Assembly (NCBI GenBank): GCA_964398055.1 | Contig: CAYNLK010000021.1 | Coordinates: 1-64,000, forward strand | Origin: CAYNLK01 sp964398055 | Lineage (GTDB): Bacteria > Chloroflexota > Anaerolineae > 4572-78 > J111 | DNA: 64,000 nt | Reading direction: 5' to 3' | Position numbers and translations under genes: made by a program | Notes under the pieces: generated by a model | Told to the model about the DNA's origin: nothing | Databases searched by the model: none | What the model saw: the letters and a program-made list of their open reading frames with translations, nothing else | Shown: piece after piece, positions 1-7,732 of the stretch | Layout: each line of letters begins with the position of its first letter | Numbering within the stretch: position 1 is the first letter of the stretch

Positions 1-54
1 AATGAACTGGTAACAGCCTATAACTGGAGTAACCACAGAAAACGTCAGAACTAG
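1..54 (+). CDS. Possible C-terminal tail of an upstream gene
   Basis: Reading frame 1 is open from the first base and ends at a TAG at 52-54, giving 17 residues rich in N, R and K. It could be the end of a gene that begins before the window. The stretch is too short to recognise, and an open frame of this length can occur by chance. Confidence 0.2.
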   Translation, partial: NELVTAYNWSNHRKRQN

Positions 55-139
55 GAATTTATTTATGATTTTGTAAGAACTCTAAACAATACTGGGGGTA
101 GTTTAATCGACCCAAATTTAAGCATATACGGAGGAACAA

Positions 140-832
140 ATGAGTATCAAAAATTTTGCTTTAGCCTTGCTTTTGCTGACGGCGCTGGTAGTCTCGGCCT
201 GTGGGGGCGTACCGGCCGCGCTGACCGAACCGGAAGCTCCGGCCAAAGAGGCAATGGCCGAAAAAGATGACGAGGCCATGATGGCCGACAAGTCGTCGGA
301 CGAAGCCATGGCCGAGCCCGCCGCTGAAGATGACGCTATGATGGCCGACCAGGAAACCGGTGGCGAGATTATGGAACAGGAGGTCCCGGCCTGGTTCAAC
401 GCCGAATTGACCAATGTCAATACCGGCCAAACCTTCAAAATCACTGATTTCAAAGGCAAGGTGGTGCTGGTAGAAACGATGGCGGTGTGGTGCCCAACCT
501 GCCTGAGGCAGCAAAACAACGTGCGAGCGTTGCATGAAGCGCTGGGTGAGCGAGACGATTTCATCAGCGTGGCCCTGGATATCGACCCGAACGAAGAGGC
601 CGACTTTCTGCAACAGCACGCCGCCAAGCATGGCTTTGATTGGGTTTACGCCGTCACCGGGCCGGAAGTGGCTCGTGAAATCGGCCAACTCTACGGCCTG
701 CAATTCTTGAACCCACCGTCGGCGCCTATGTTCATCATTGATCGCCACGGCGCCGTGCAGCTACTCCCCTTTGGGGTTAAAGATGCCCAAACGCTCCAGG
801 AAGCTATTGAACCATTCCTGAACGAAATCTAA
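140..832 (+). CDS. TlpA/redoxin-like thioredoxin-fold lipoprotein
   Basis: This 230-residue protein starts with a lipoprotein signal (hydrophobic LLLLTALVV followed by a lipobox ending SACGG), so it should be anchored on the outer face of the membrane. Residues about 27-80 are a low-complexity linker of repeated Met/Ala/Glu/Asp blocks (EAMAE, DDEAMMAD, DDAMMAD). A thioredoxin-like domain follows, with the active-site motif AVWCPTCLRQQ near residue 115 and a cis-Pro region (NPPSAPMF) near 193. The start has a good ribosome binding site (ggaggaaca). Proteins of this class reduce or oxidise extracytoplasmic thiols. The CcdA-like gene 208 bp downstream is the usual electron donor, so the two probably form a thiol-redox pair. 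The Met/Asp repeats are unusual and might bind metal, but that is inference. Confidence 0.85.
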   Translation: MSIKNFALALLLLTALVVSACGGVPAALTEPEAPAKEAMAEKDDEAMMADKSSDEAMAEPAAEDDAMMADQETGGEIMEQEVPAWFNAELTNVNTGQTFKITDFKGKVVLVETMAVWCPTCLRQQNNVRALHEALGERDDFISVALDIDPNEEADFLQQHAAKHGFDWVYAVTGPEVAREIGQLYGLQFLNPPSAPMFIIDRHGAVQLLPFGVKDAQTLQEAIEPFLNEI

Positions 833-869
833 AAAAGCGAAAGATACCGGCGGGACTGTCTAAATTTAT

Positions 870-929
870 AGGTGACCGGCACTTACAACTAATTTTGGCT
901 TGGAATTGCGGCCCAAGCGCCGGTCACCT
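870..929. repeat. Long-loop inverted repeat between the redoxin and CcdA genes
   Basis: An 11-bp perfect stem (aggtgaccggc pairing with gccggtcacct) encloses about 38 bases, which can themselves form a small hairpin (cttgg/ccaag). There is no clear run of T after the stem, so it is not a classic intrinsic terminator. It may attenuate transcription or stabilise the upstream transcript. Confidence 0.55.
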
Positions 930-1039
930 TATCTACCCAAAATTCTGAACACCCCCAATGTCGGCTGGGAAATTGAACCGATGAAACCATCCTTCAATCT
1001 CCCGACCTCCGCCTCAATTTATGAACCAGGAAAAAAACT

Positions 1040-1714
1040 ATGTTTGACACAATCTTAACCTCTATTTCACTTGGTTTGCTGGCCACCACCAGCCCATGTG
1101 TTTTGCCCCTCTATCCCGGTTACCTGGCTTATCTCAGCGGCGGGCAGCAGGCTACAGCCGGCCGTCCCTGGGGACGCTACTTTTTGGGCTTTTTTGTTCT
1201 GGCCGGAGTGTTGACCATGATGTTGGCGCTGGGGCTGGTCATCGCCGCCCTGTCAGTCTCCATCGGCCGGGCCCTGGCCATAATCGTTCCGCTGGCCGAC
1301 CTGCTGATTATCGGCCTGGGGGTTATGCTCTTGCTAGACCGTAACCCGTTTAAGCAGTTACCCCAGATGCAGGTGCCGGTGCTGTCACACCCGTATATCA
1401 ACGCCTTTCTGTATGGCCTGCTCTACGGGCCGATTGCCTTACCCTGTTCCGGTCCGTTGGTGGTCGGCATTTTTGCCCTGTCGCTCACGGCCAGCGAAGC
1501 CTTGAGTCAATTGGCCGTTTTTTTGTGGTTTGGCCTGGGCTTTGGCTTGCCCCTGTTGGCGCTATCTTTTCTATCGGGGGCGTCACAGCGTTGGATTACC
1601 CGCCAGTTTGCGGTGCATGCCCGGCTGGTCAATGTGATCGGGGGAGTGCTGCTGGTAGGGATTGGCCTGTATGATCTCTGGATAAATTGGGAGGTCATCA
1701 GTCTCTTATCGTGA
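1040..1714 (+). CDS. ccdA: CcdA/DsbD-type cytochrome c biogenesis transmembrane protein
   Basis: A 224-residue polytopic membrane protein with about six predicted helices. Two conserved half-motifs, TTSPCVLPLYPGY near residue 20 and ALPCSGPLVVG near residue 135, carry the paired cysteines that CcdA proteins use to move reducing equivalents from cytoplasmic thioredoxin to the outside. The length fits the short CcdA form without a DsbD periplasmic domain. The TlpA-like lipoprotein just upstream is the expected acceptor. Together they could support haem attachment or copper-site maturation, in line with the PCu(A)C and SCO genes nearby on the other strand. Confidence 0.87.
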   Translation: MFDTILTSISLGLLATTSPCVLPLYPGYLAYLSGGQQATAGRPWGRYFLGFFVLAGVLTMMLALGLVIAALSVSIGRALAIIVPLADLLIIGLGVMLLLDRNPFKQLPQMQVPVLSHPYINAFLYGLLYGPIALPCSGPLVVGIFALSLTASEALSQLAVFLWFGLGFGLPLLALSFLSGASQRWITRQFAVHARLVNVIGGVLLVGIGLYDLWINWEVISLLS

Positions 1715-1828
1715 CTCAACCATAAAGCGTTGACGCTCAGAACTCACCTCCAAAAATGACGCCTGCTTTTTATTTGGGCGGGTGAACGGACTGTGTTACA
1801 ATCCGACCAATGGAGGTGAGAAAGTGAG

Positions 1829-2464
1829 ATGCGGCTGATCTGGAGCGTCATCAAACTGGCGGCCGGGGATATCTGGGACGAGTTGCTGCACCTGCTTATC
1901 TTTAACGCCATCTGGCTGCTGGGCAGTCTGCTCATTCTGCCCTGGCCTTTCTTGACCTTTGGCCTGTTCTTTACCGTGTATGAGATTAGCCAGGGCAAGG
2001 CCATTACGTTAAGCACCTTTTTTGTCCGCCCCGCCCCATTCTGGAAGCAGGCCTACCTGTGGGGAGCCATCAATCTGCTGGCGGCCTTGCTGCTGGGGTT
2101 TAATTTGAATTTCTATAGCAATTTTGAGGCCAGTTGGGCCGCAACTATGCAGGTTGTTTTTGTGGCCCTGTTATTACTATGGAGTATGTGGCAGTTGCTG
2201 GCGCTGCCCATGTATCCCCGATTGGAGGAACCGGGCCTGAAACTGGCTCTGCGCAACGCCGCAGTGGTGTTGGGCCGGTATCCGTTGGCGGTGTTGGTGT
2301 TGGCCGTCATCGTCACCGTGCTGCTGCTGATCGCCGCTATTTTTCCCCTGTTCGCTTTCTTTGGAGCCGGCGCGTTCATTACCGTGCTGTGCAACCGGCT
2401 GGTGGGGGCGATAGTAGAGCGGGAGTTAGGGCGAGGAGCGGAGAGCGATAAGCGTGAAGCGTGA
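1829..2464 (+). CDS. Integral membrane protein, DUF624/YesV-like
   Basis: A 211-residue protein with about five hydrophobic helices (near residues 22-45, 70-90, 105-125, 145-170 and 170-195) and a charged C-terminus. The N-terminal layout (WDELLHLLIFNAIWLLGSLL followed by a P-rich loop) resembles DUF624 membrane proteins, whose function is unknown. It appears to stand alone between the CcdA gene and a convergent nuclease gene. The last codons overlap a heptamer repeat (gcgtgaa units), so the C-terminal KREA is partly repeat-derived. The family assignment is from general resemblance. Confidence 0.6.
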   Translation: MRLIWSVIKLAAGDIWDELLHLLIFNAIWLLGSLLILPWPFLTFGLFFTVYEISQGKAITLSTFFVRPAPFWKQAYLWGAINLLAALLLGFNLNFYSNFEASWAATMQVVFVALLLLWSMWQLLALPMYPRLEEPGLKLALRNAAVVLGRYPLAVLVLAVIVTVLLLIAAIFPLFAFFGAGAFITVLCNRLVGAIVERELGRGAESDKREA

Positions 2465-2535
2465 AGCGTGGGGCGTGAAACGCGCCGCCTGCCGCTGCGT
2501 GTGCAACCTTGCGACCTGCGACCTGCTACCTGCCA
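2452..2535. repeat. Heptanucleotide tandem repeats between convergent genes
   Basis: Four 7-bp units of gcgtgaa (one varied to gcgtggg) run from 2452 to 2479. After a short spacer, units of gcgacct/gctacct run from about 2511 to 2531. The repeats cover the end of the upstream plus-strand gene and reach the stop of the minus-strand nuclease gene. Confidence 0.7.
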
Positions 2536-3761
2536 CACAACTCCCGAAACTGGCATTGCCGACACCGGCTCAGATCATCGATCATCGGGAAGCGGCGTAA
2601 TTCGGCCAGGTTAGCCGCCGGATCGAGCAGCAGGCTTTGCAATTGAGCCACGCTGGCCTCAATCTGCGCCTGCGTCGCCGATAGGTCAGTTTCGGCCAGC
2701 TCAAATTCCAACAGGCGGCCATCGGCCAGGTCAAAAACAACTCCCTGGATGGGCCGCTCCGGGCCAACCAACTCCGGCCAGCTTTGCCGGACATAGAGGG
2801 CGTAGATCGCTAATTGCTGCCGTAGTTCGGTCTCCTCGACCGGGCCGGTTTTCCAATCATACAGCACCAACGTCTCCTCTTCCCGGCGGAGCAGGTCGGG
2901 CTGGAGCCAAACCTTCACCCCGGCCAGGGTGAAAGAGGTGAGTTCCTCGATGTGCAGAAAGGTGGCCGGCGCCTGCCGGGCCAGATGGGCGTATAGATCG
3001 GAGTGGAGAAAGGTTTGCAGATATTGCTCGGCGCGGCTCCAGGCTGCTTGCCAGGTTGAGCCGGGTAGCGCCAACCGGTAGTAATGCTCCTGAAAACCGG
3101 TGAAACGAGTGGGCTGCTGCCGGTAGCGGCCACGGCGAGAATTTTCAAAGTCGGCCCGGGCGCGGCGGTGCATCTGCTTGAGCAGGTCGGCCGGGGTAAT
3201 GGCCTGTCCGGCCTGGAGCCGGGTCAGGGCAAATTTGATCGACTGGTGGACCAGGTTGCCCACCCAGCGGGAGAGATCGGTCAGATTCTTGAGGAGGTAA
3301 GCGCGACGGACCGGTTCGGCGGCGTCGCTGCGCCAGCCGGCCCAGGCGGCGTAGTAGTGATAATAGTAAGCCCGCGGGCAATAGCGGAATTTGGCCGCCC
3401 GGGAGTAGGACCAACTGAACTCATTCTTAGGCTCACTCTCGCTGAGGTGACGGGTGTGGGCGGCCAGCAGGTCGAGCGGGGTAGCCAGGGTGCAATTGAG
3501 CACAGGACCGCTGTCGGTGTCGAGCCAATCACGGCCGAGGTGGCCGTGCCAATAGCCCGGCTGGCGGCCACGGGTGATGAACAGTTCATCGCCGTAAAGG
3601 ACCGCCCGGAGGCGGCGGGTCAGCCCCAGGGAGGCCGCGGACGCGCCGATGGCCTCAAGCTCCAGGTGACGTGAGTCAACCGCGTTCACCTGGCGCAGGT
3701 GCCAGCGGCGATTATGGAGCAGTAAGCTTTGCCCCGCTTGCAGCCGGATTTCCTCGGTCAT
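2526..3761 (-). CDS. PD-(D/E)XK nuclease-family protein with Fe-S cysteines (Cas4/AddB-like)
   Basis: This 411-residue protein has the layout of iron-sulfur PD-(D/E)XK nucleases. One cysteine lies in FRYCPRAYYYHYY near residue 127, the motif LVLYDWKTGP near residue 305 supplies the catalytic D and K, and a terminal cluster CRQCQFRELC lies at about 400-409. In AddB and Cas4 these four cysteines hold a 4Fe-4S cluster that staples the nuclease fold. The N-terminal 120 residues look like a separate domain that I do not recognise. No helicase or cas genes are adjacent, so its role (DNA repair or processing) is inferred from the fold. It lies 13 bp downstream of the PCu(A)C gene on the same strand's far side and may be co-transcribed with it by chance. 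Confidence 0.75.
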   Translation of the reverse strand: MTEEIRLQAGQSLLLHNRRWHLRQVNAVDSRHLELEAIGASAASLGLTRRLRAVLYGDELFITRGRQPGYWHGHLGRDWLDTDSGPVLNCTLATPLDLLAAHTRHLSESEPKNEFSWSYSRAAKFRYCPRAYYYHYYAAWAGWRSDAAEPVRRAYLLKNLTDLSRWVGNLVHQSIKFALTRLQAGQAITPADLLKQMHRRARADFENSRRGRYRQQPTRFTGFQEHYYRLALPGSTWQAAWSRAEQYLQTFLHSDLYAHLARQAPATFLHIEELTSFTLAGVKVWLQPDLLRREEETLVLYDWKTGPVEETELRQQLAIYALYVRQSWPELVGPERPIQGVVFDLADGRLLEFELAETDLSATQAQIEASVAQLQSLLLDPAANLAELRRFPMIDDLSRCRQCQFRELCGR

Positions 3762-3774
3762 CGACCCAGCTTAG

Positions 3775-4284
3775 CTACTCCAGTTTCTGTTCCATCCCCT
3801 CCATCTCACCGTGACCTATCTGGCTCATCATACTGTCGCGCACTTCGACCTCGAGGGTCCGGGGGCCGGATTTTTCAAAATTGAGGGTCAGGCTGAACTT
3901 ATCGCCGACGGCCAGCTCCCGCTTCAAACCGATGAGCATCACGTGCAGACCGCCCGGCTCCAGGATGGCCGAACCGCCGGCCGGCACAGGAATGTTGGCG
4001 ACGGGACTCATCCTCATCACGCCGTTTTCATCCATTTTTGACTCGTGCAGTTCGACGGCGTCGGCCACGTCGGTTTGGGCGCTGATGAGGCTGTCGTCGA
4101 CGCGGCCCTGATTCATCAACTCCATAAAGACAGCCCCATTGGGAATGGCGGCGCGGGCATACGGTTCCATAATTACAATGTCAGGGTCGCCACTTTGTTG
4201 GGGGGCGGCCGGGGCCGAACCACATTGAGCTGCCAAGCCGGTCACGGCCAACAGCATCGCCATCAGGAATAGATAGATTTTCAT
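3775..4284 (-). CDS. PCu(A)C copper chaperone lipoprotein
   Basis: A 169-residue exported protein with a signal peptide and a Cys near residue 21 that may be lipidated. The copper-binding signature is intact: a His in the segment LHESKMDENG, a Met ten residues further on (within VMRM), then exactly 21 residues to a final HVM. This is the H(M)x10Mx21HxM pattern of the family. PCu(A)C proteins carry Cu(I) outside the cytoplasm to the CuA site of cytochrome oxidase or to SCO. The SCO1-like gene starts the same unit 15 bp upstream, a well-known pairing. No oxidase genes are in the window. Confidence 0.9.
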   Translation of the reverse strand: MKIYLFLMAMLLAVTGLAAQCGSAPAAPQQSGDPDIVIMEPYARAAIPNGAVFMELMNQGRVDDSLISAQTDVADAVELHESKMDENGVMRMSPVANIPVPAGGSAILEPGGLHVMLIGLKRELAVGDKFSLTLNFEKSGPRTLEVEVRDSMMSQIGHGEMEGMEQKLE

Positions 4285-4299
4285 TACAATTACCCTTCG

Positions 4300-4911
4300 T
4301 TAACTTTCTGGTTGTTGTAATAAATGGGTTAGATCACTCCGCAAATCTTCCGGTTCAAAGCCAAAGGGGTAGGTCAGGAGCAGGTTGCGGTCAGGGCCGA
4401 CCAAGTAGAGGCGGGCAGTGTGGTTCACCAGGTAACCGGCGGCCGAGCCGGTCACCGCCTCTTTCTCGGCATAAGCGCCGTAAGGCTTCATCATAGCCCG
4501 GGTCTTCTCAAAATCATCGGTCAGACCAATGAAGTCAGGGCCAAAGGCTTTGACATATCGCGCCAACAGTTCGGGCGTGTCCCGTTCCGGATCGACCGAA
4601 ATGAAGATGACGTGGACGCGGTCACGTCCCTCGAAATCGGCCAGGGCTTGGCGCACATCGGCCATGGTCAGCGGACAAACATCCGGGCAGAAGGTGTAGC
4701 CGAAGTAGATCAAGGCGTAATCGCCGGCCACGTCACTCAGGCGAAAAGGTTGGCCGTCGGTGGCGGTCAACTCAAAATCGGGCAGCGCCAGGGGTGGGTC
4801 CAGCAGCACCCCTTTGTATTGATAGGTGGTGGTACAGCCGGCAGCAAACAAACTCAGCCCAATCAAGACAAAGGTGAGCCACAAGAAGGTATATTTTGGG
4901 GCCGTTGTCAT
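4300..4911 (-). CDS. SCO1/SenC family copper metallochaperone
   Basis: The best start is the ATG at 4911, which follows a gggagg ribosome binding site; this gives 203 residues with an N-terminal anchor helix and a Cys (FAAGCTTT) suited to lipidation. The thioredoxin-like domain holds the copper ligands: the CxxxC in FGYTFCPDVCPLT and a later His in VNHTARLYLVG. SCO proteins insert or reduce copper at the CuA centre of cytochrome c oxidase. With the downstream PCu(A)C gene this makes a copper delivery module. It implies a copper enzyme, probably an aa3-type oxidase, elsewhere in the genome. Confidence 0.92.
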   Translation of the reverse strand: MTTAPKYTFLWLTFVLIGLSLFAAGCTTTYQYKGVLLDPPLALPDFELTATDGQPFRLSDVAGDYALIYFGYTFCPDVCPLTMADVRQALADFEGRDRVHVIFISVDPERDTPELLARYVKAFGPDFIGLTDDFEKTRAMMKPYGAYAEKEAVTGSAAGYLVNHTARLYLVGPDRNLLLTYPFGFEPEDLRSDLTHLLQQPES

Positions 4912-5032
4912 ACCATCTCCCTCCCAGGTGGTCAGTATTGGTAGCAAAGTCAGGCGACTACCATCTGAGTTGAAATTGTGTCACTTTTTAGGCGTTTGTC
5001 AAATTAGGGGGTGATGGGGTTCCTCATGTAAA

Positions 5033-5088
5033 CATGCGTTCTAGGTCAATTAGTGGTATACATGCGTTCTAGGTCAATTAGTGGTATA
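5033..5088 (+). promoter_or_regulatory. Perfect 28-bp tandem duplication over the methyltransferase promoter
   Basis: Bases 5033-5060 and 5061-5088 are identical 28-mers. Each copy contains TAGGTCAAT (at 5042 and 5070) and ends in gtggtata, so the second copy creates a good -10 hexamer (TATACT, 5085-5090) about 27 bp before the GTG start. TAGGTCA-N-T is also the half-site of the 24-bp palindrome next to the HTH regulator at 7337-7360. The duplication therefore looks like a pair of operator half-sites; that is inference. Confidence 0.65.
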
Positions 5089-5116
5089 CTATTAAAAAAT
5101 TTCTGGAGAATTTACG

Positions 5117-6214
5117 GTGAGAACTGCTGCCGATAAAGCGGGGATGAATAGCTTTAATATTAGCCGATTACCGCCGGAATTGCAGCGCCAACTGGCGGAT
5201 GTTTATCAAGGCAACCATCTTGACGAGGCTCTAGAGGTAAACCACATTTACCCAGGTGATGCCCGGCAACTTCTGCCCAGGATTCAACCGAATAGCATCG
5301 CCTTGAGTATCTGGTCGCCGCCCTATTTTGTGGGCAAGGAATACGAGTCTGATTTATCATTTGAAGACTGGCAAAGCCTGCTTTCAACGGTAATCGCCCT
5401 TCACTTTCCGATCATTAAGCCGGGCGGCTTTCTGGTTATTAACATCGCCGACATTTTAGTTTTCAAAGACTCGACCATACCCAAAATACAGGCCGAAGTG
5501 GTCAGCAGTCGGCGTTCACCGGTGACCAGAGAGGATGTGCTCCGGGCGATGGCTGAACATCCTGATTATAATCGTTATCAAATTGCCCAACTGCCAGGTT
5601 GTAGCGAACAAACTGTTGATCGCCGGCTCAACGGCAATAACATCCGCGGCGGTAAATATGAAACGCAAACCCGGGTCAAAATTGTAGGGGGATTAATTGA
5701 AGCCTGGGGGCTTGAGGCCGGCTTCTACATGTACGACAGGCGAGCCTGGGTCAAGGACGCGGCCTGGGAAAATTCGCGCTGGCATAGTCTGTCTTACAAA
5801 GCGGTCGATGAGTTTGAATATTTGTACGTGTTCTGGAAGCCGGGCGTCACCAAAGTTGACCGTACCAGGTTAGCAAAAAAGGAATGGCGAGAGTGGGGGT
5901 CACGCGGGGTCTGGTATATTCCGTCGGTGCGGGCCAATGATGACCATGAAGCTAAATTTCCGCCGGAACTACCGCGCCGGTTTATCCAATTGTTAACCGA
6001 GCCGGATGACATTGTGCTCGACTGCTTTATGGGCAGCGGCACAACCGCCGTGGTCGCTATCCGGCAACAACGCCGCTTTATTGGGATTGAATTACTGGAA
6101 GAATATGTAAAGTTGGCTCAACGTAATATTGATAAGGCGCTGGTAGAACAGCGGCAATTGGCGTTGCCGCTGAAAGAAGTAGACGAAGATTGGGCAGATG
6201 ACGATGCTGCTTAA
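5117..6214 (+). CDS. Beta-class DNA (cytosine-N4 or adenine-N6) methyltransferase
   Basis: A 365-residue protein starting at a GTG behind ggaga. The catalytic motif IV is SIWSPPY at residues 64-70, and the SAM-binding motif I (DCFMGSGTTA) lies near 302-311. Catalytic motif before SAM motif is the beta-class order. SPPY is common in N4-cytosine enzymes but also occurs in N6-adenine enzymes, so the modified base is not settled. The central insert (about 128-190) includes an HTH-like stretch (YQIAQLPGCSEQTVDRRL) that probably reads the target DNA. No recognised endonuclease is adjacent, although a small gene overlaps its 3' end. The promoter carries a 28-bp duplication. Confidence 0.88.
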   Translation: MRTAADKAGMNSFNISRLPPELQRQLADVYQGNHLDEALEVNHIYPGDARQLLPRIQPNSIALSIWSPPYFVGKEYESDLSFEDWQSLLSTVIALHFPIIKPGGFLVINIADILVFKDSTIPKIQAEVVSSRRSPVTREDVLRAMAEHPDYNRYQIAQLPGCSEQTVDRRLNGNNIRGGKYETQTRVKIVGGLIEAWGLEAGFYMYDRRAWVKDAAWENSRWHSLSYKAVDEFEYLYVFWKPGVTKVDRTRLAKKEWREWGSRGVWYIPSVRANDDHEAKFPPELPRRFIQLLTEPDDIVLDCFMGSGTTAVVAIRQQRRFIGIELLEEYVKLAQRNIDKALVEQRQLALPLKEVDEDWADDDAA

Positions 6215-6509
6215 CCCGAACACGCTCATCGATGACCTGGATCGGCTGGAAGAGATAGAAAAAGCCACCCTGCGGCTCGTGGTCCAGGCTCTCTACGATT
6301 ATAGGGAGGCAGCTATTGAAATCTTTCACCACGAAAGTGATCTGGCGGCTGATATTGGCGAGGATATTACCCGAGAGGCTTTAGATAGATTGGGCATGGC
6401 CCGAATCGATCAGCGATTGTTTGGAAAAATCGACTATAAACGTGCCAGATACCTGTTTCATCCAGATTATGCGATCCGGCAGGCATTGTTTGTAGACTCT
6501 AAAGCCTGA
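6198..6509 (+). CDS. Small hypothetical protein overlapping the methyltransferase gene
   Basis: A 103-residue, acidic, helix-rich protein whose ATG lies 17 bp inside the end of the methyltransferase gene, so the two are probably translationally coupled. No family is recognised. The overlap suggests it acts with the methyltransferase, for example as a specificity partner or a small restriction subunit. It has no PD-(D/E)XK or HNH motif that I can see. Confidence 0.6.
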   Translation: MTMLLNPNTLIDDLDRLEEIEKATLRLVVQALYDYREAAIEIFHHESDLAADIGEDITREALDRLGMARIDQRLFGKIDYKRARYLFHPDYAIRQALFVDSKA

Positions 6510-6530
6510 TTGGCTGATACTTTTAACATA

Positions 6531-6610
6531 GCTCACGGATTAACACGGATGAACACTGATTTCTTGTGTTTTTTTATTAAATCCGTGTAAATCTGTGAAA
6601 ATCCGTGAGC
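6531..6610. repeat. 80-bp imperfect inverted repeat
   Basis: The ends gctcacggatt and aatccgtgagc are perfect 11-bp complements, and the inner arms (cacggatgaacactgattt against aaatccgtgtaaatctgtg) pair imperfectly around a T-rich loop. Short hairpin repeats of this kind are dispersed in many genomes. It may act as a terminator for the methyltransferase pair. Confidence 0.6.
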
Positions 6611-6718
6611 AATTATTACTGGTCAACTTTGAATGTTAAATTTGTCAGTCAGCCAGCTCTAAAGCTGAACAGGTAAGTGGTCTAAGGGACAGCAACCCTA
6701 CAAACCTCTCAATTCTCG

Positions 6719-7078
6719 ATGACCGTCCGTCAAATCAGAGCAGCAGAACATGTTGAAGTTGAGGAAACTTTACCCAAAATTTTGACGATTCGGGACACCA
6801 GTTATATTACCACAACTATTTTTGTCAAATACAATTACGAAGAGAAAAACAGTCATAACGAGTTAAAGTCGATTACCGTGGCGGCTGTGCCCAATGGCTT
6901 ACTCCAGGCCAGATACAACCCCTCCCCAAGCGATGCCATCTGGTTAGCCGGGAGAAATGCGCCTACCAGAGGCGAGGCGTTTCGGGTCCGCCTGTCATTT
7001 AGCCGCCTAAAGGCCAAAGCCGGTTGGCGCGTTCAAAGAATACCCGTTCCCCCCGCCAGTTTTGTCTGGAACAATTAA
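6719..7078 (+). CDS. Hypothetical protein
   Basis: A 119-residue open frame with no family that I recognise and no clear ribosome binding site before its ATG. Alternating beta-type and charged segments end with a basic C-terminus. Its stop overlaps the stop of the convergent HTH gene by 4 bp, which supports real coding on both sides. It might be the remnant of a restriction enzyme linked to the upstream methyltransferase, but no motif shows this. Confidence 0.45.
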   Translation: MTVRQIRAAEHVEVEETLPKILTIRDTSYITTTIFVKYNYEEKNSHNELKSITVAAVPNGLLQARYNPSPSDAIWLAGRNAPTRGEAFRVRLSFSRLKAKAGWRVQRIPVPPASFVWNN

Positions 7079-7290
7079 CTCTCTAGTTCTAACTCATCTT
7101 TTATTAGCACGTCGGTAGATACATCAAAGATTTGAGCAATCTTTAATACCATTGCCACGTTAGGGATTTTATCCCCGGTTTCCATTTTGCTTACATAACT
7201 ATCGCTGACCCCAAGTAGCTCTCCAAGCTGCCTCATTGTTAATCTACGTTGTTGGCGCAAAACTCGTAACTTTTCCCCAAATCTTTTCAT
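7075..7290 (-). CDS. Small XRE-family HTH regulator, C-protein-like
   Basis: The frame is open further upstream, but the ATG at 7290 gives a clean 71-residue protein that starts directly at the helix-turn-helix (KRFGEKLRVLRQQRRLT, then MRQLGELLGVSDSYVSKME). Its size and single HTH_3 domain match the controller (C) proteins of restriction-modification systems. A perfect 24-bp palindrome lies 47 bp upstream, between this gene and the divergent gene at 7391, and is its likely operator. The same half-site occurs twice in the methyltransferase promoter. Confidence 0.8.
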   Translation of the reverse strand: MKRFGEKLRVLRQQRRLTMRQLGELLGVSDSYVSKMETGDKIPNVAMVLKIAQIFDVSTDVLIKDELELES

Positions 7291-7336
7291 AAGTTTGTTT
7301 TCACTGATTTGACATCTGGTAAAAACTATGATATCA

Positions 7337-7360
7337 TTTACTGACCTATAGGTCAGTAAA
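7337..7360. promoter_or_regulatory. Perfect 24-bp palindromic operator
   Basis: The sequence tttactgaccta followed by its exact complement taggtcagtaaa is symmetric over all 24 bases. It sits between the divergent HTH gene (start 7290) and the small gene at 7391. Perfect dyads of this size are typical operators for dimeric XRE regulators. The half-site TAGGTCA-N-T recurs at 5042 and 5070. Confidence 0.8.
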
Positions 7361-7390
7361 TTAGATTTTTTACAGAAAGGAGGTGAATAA

Positions 7391-7672
7391 ATGAGTACAT
7401 ACGACCACAAACAAATTCTATCAGATTATGCCAATGGCAAAATGACCATTGAAATGGCAATGGGGCATAGCTTGCAGCACATTGATCATCTCTACGAACT
7501 ACAAACCACCGCCAATATCAACCGGTATGAATTGCGCGGCAAGGTCGATACGCTTGAAAGTAGAGTCAACGCCTTGCAAACAGAGGTTGCTCGCCTGACG
7601 GTTCTCATAGAAAAGTTTCTGTCCAGGCGTAGACGGACATCTTCCGGCGCGTCACAATCGAACCGGCCTTAA
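7391..7672 (+). CDS. Small coiled-coil protein of unknown function
   Basis: A 93-residue protein preceded by an ideal ribosome binding site (aaaggaggtgaataa). Residues about 50-80 form heptads (LRGKVDTLESRVNALQTEVARLTVLIEKFL), so a coiled-coil dimer or trimer is likely; the C-terminus is basic and Ser-rich. It is divergent from the HTH gene and shares the palindromic operator. No function can be assigned. Confidence 0.65.
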   Translation: MSTYDHKQILSDYANGKMTIEMAMGHSLQHIDHLYELQTTANINRYELRGKVDTLESRVNALQTEVARLTVLIEKFLSRRRRTSSGASQSNRP

Positions 7673-7697
7673 CCAATCAGGCGAGTCAACCCGTCCT

Positions 7698-7732
7698 AAA
7701 CCCGCCAGGTGTGTCAAACCTGACGGGTTTTC
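7698..7732 (+). terminator. Intrinsic terminator after the coiled-coil gene
   Basis: A 12-bp stem (aacccgccaggt with acctgacgggtt, one mismatch) around gtgtca runs into a short T tract. It sits 26 bp after the stop codon. Confidence 0.65.

Noticed and set aside
161..748. Long minus-strand frame opposite the redoxin gene
   Set aside because: It lacks a family, and the plus strand has a lipoprotein signal, a CxxC motif and a ribosome binding site. High GC makes long shadow frames common here.
2526..3761. Cas4 as part of a CRISPR system
   Set aside because: The nuclease motifs fit Cas4 or AddB, but there is no cas1, cas2 or array in the window, and the protein is longer than Cas4.
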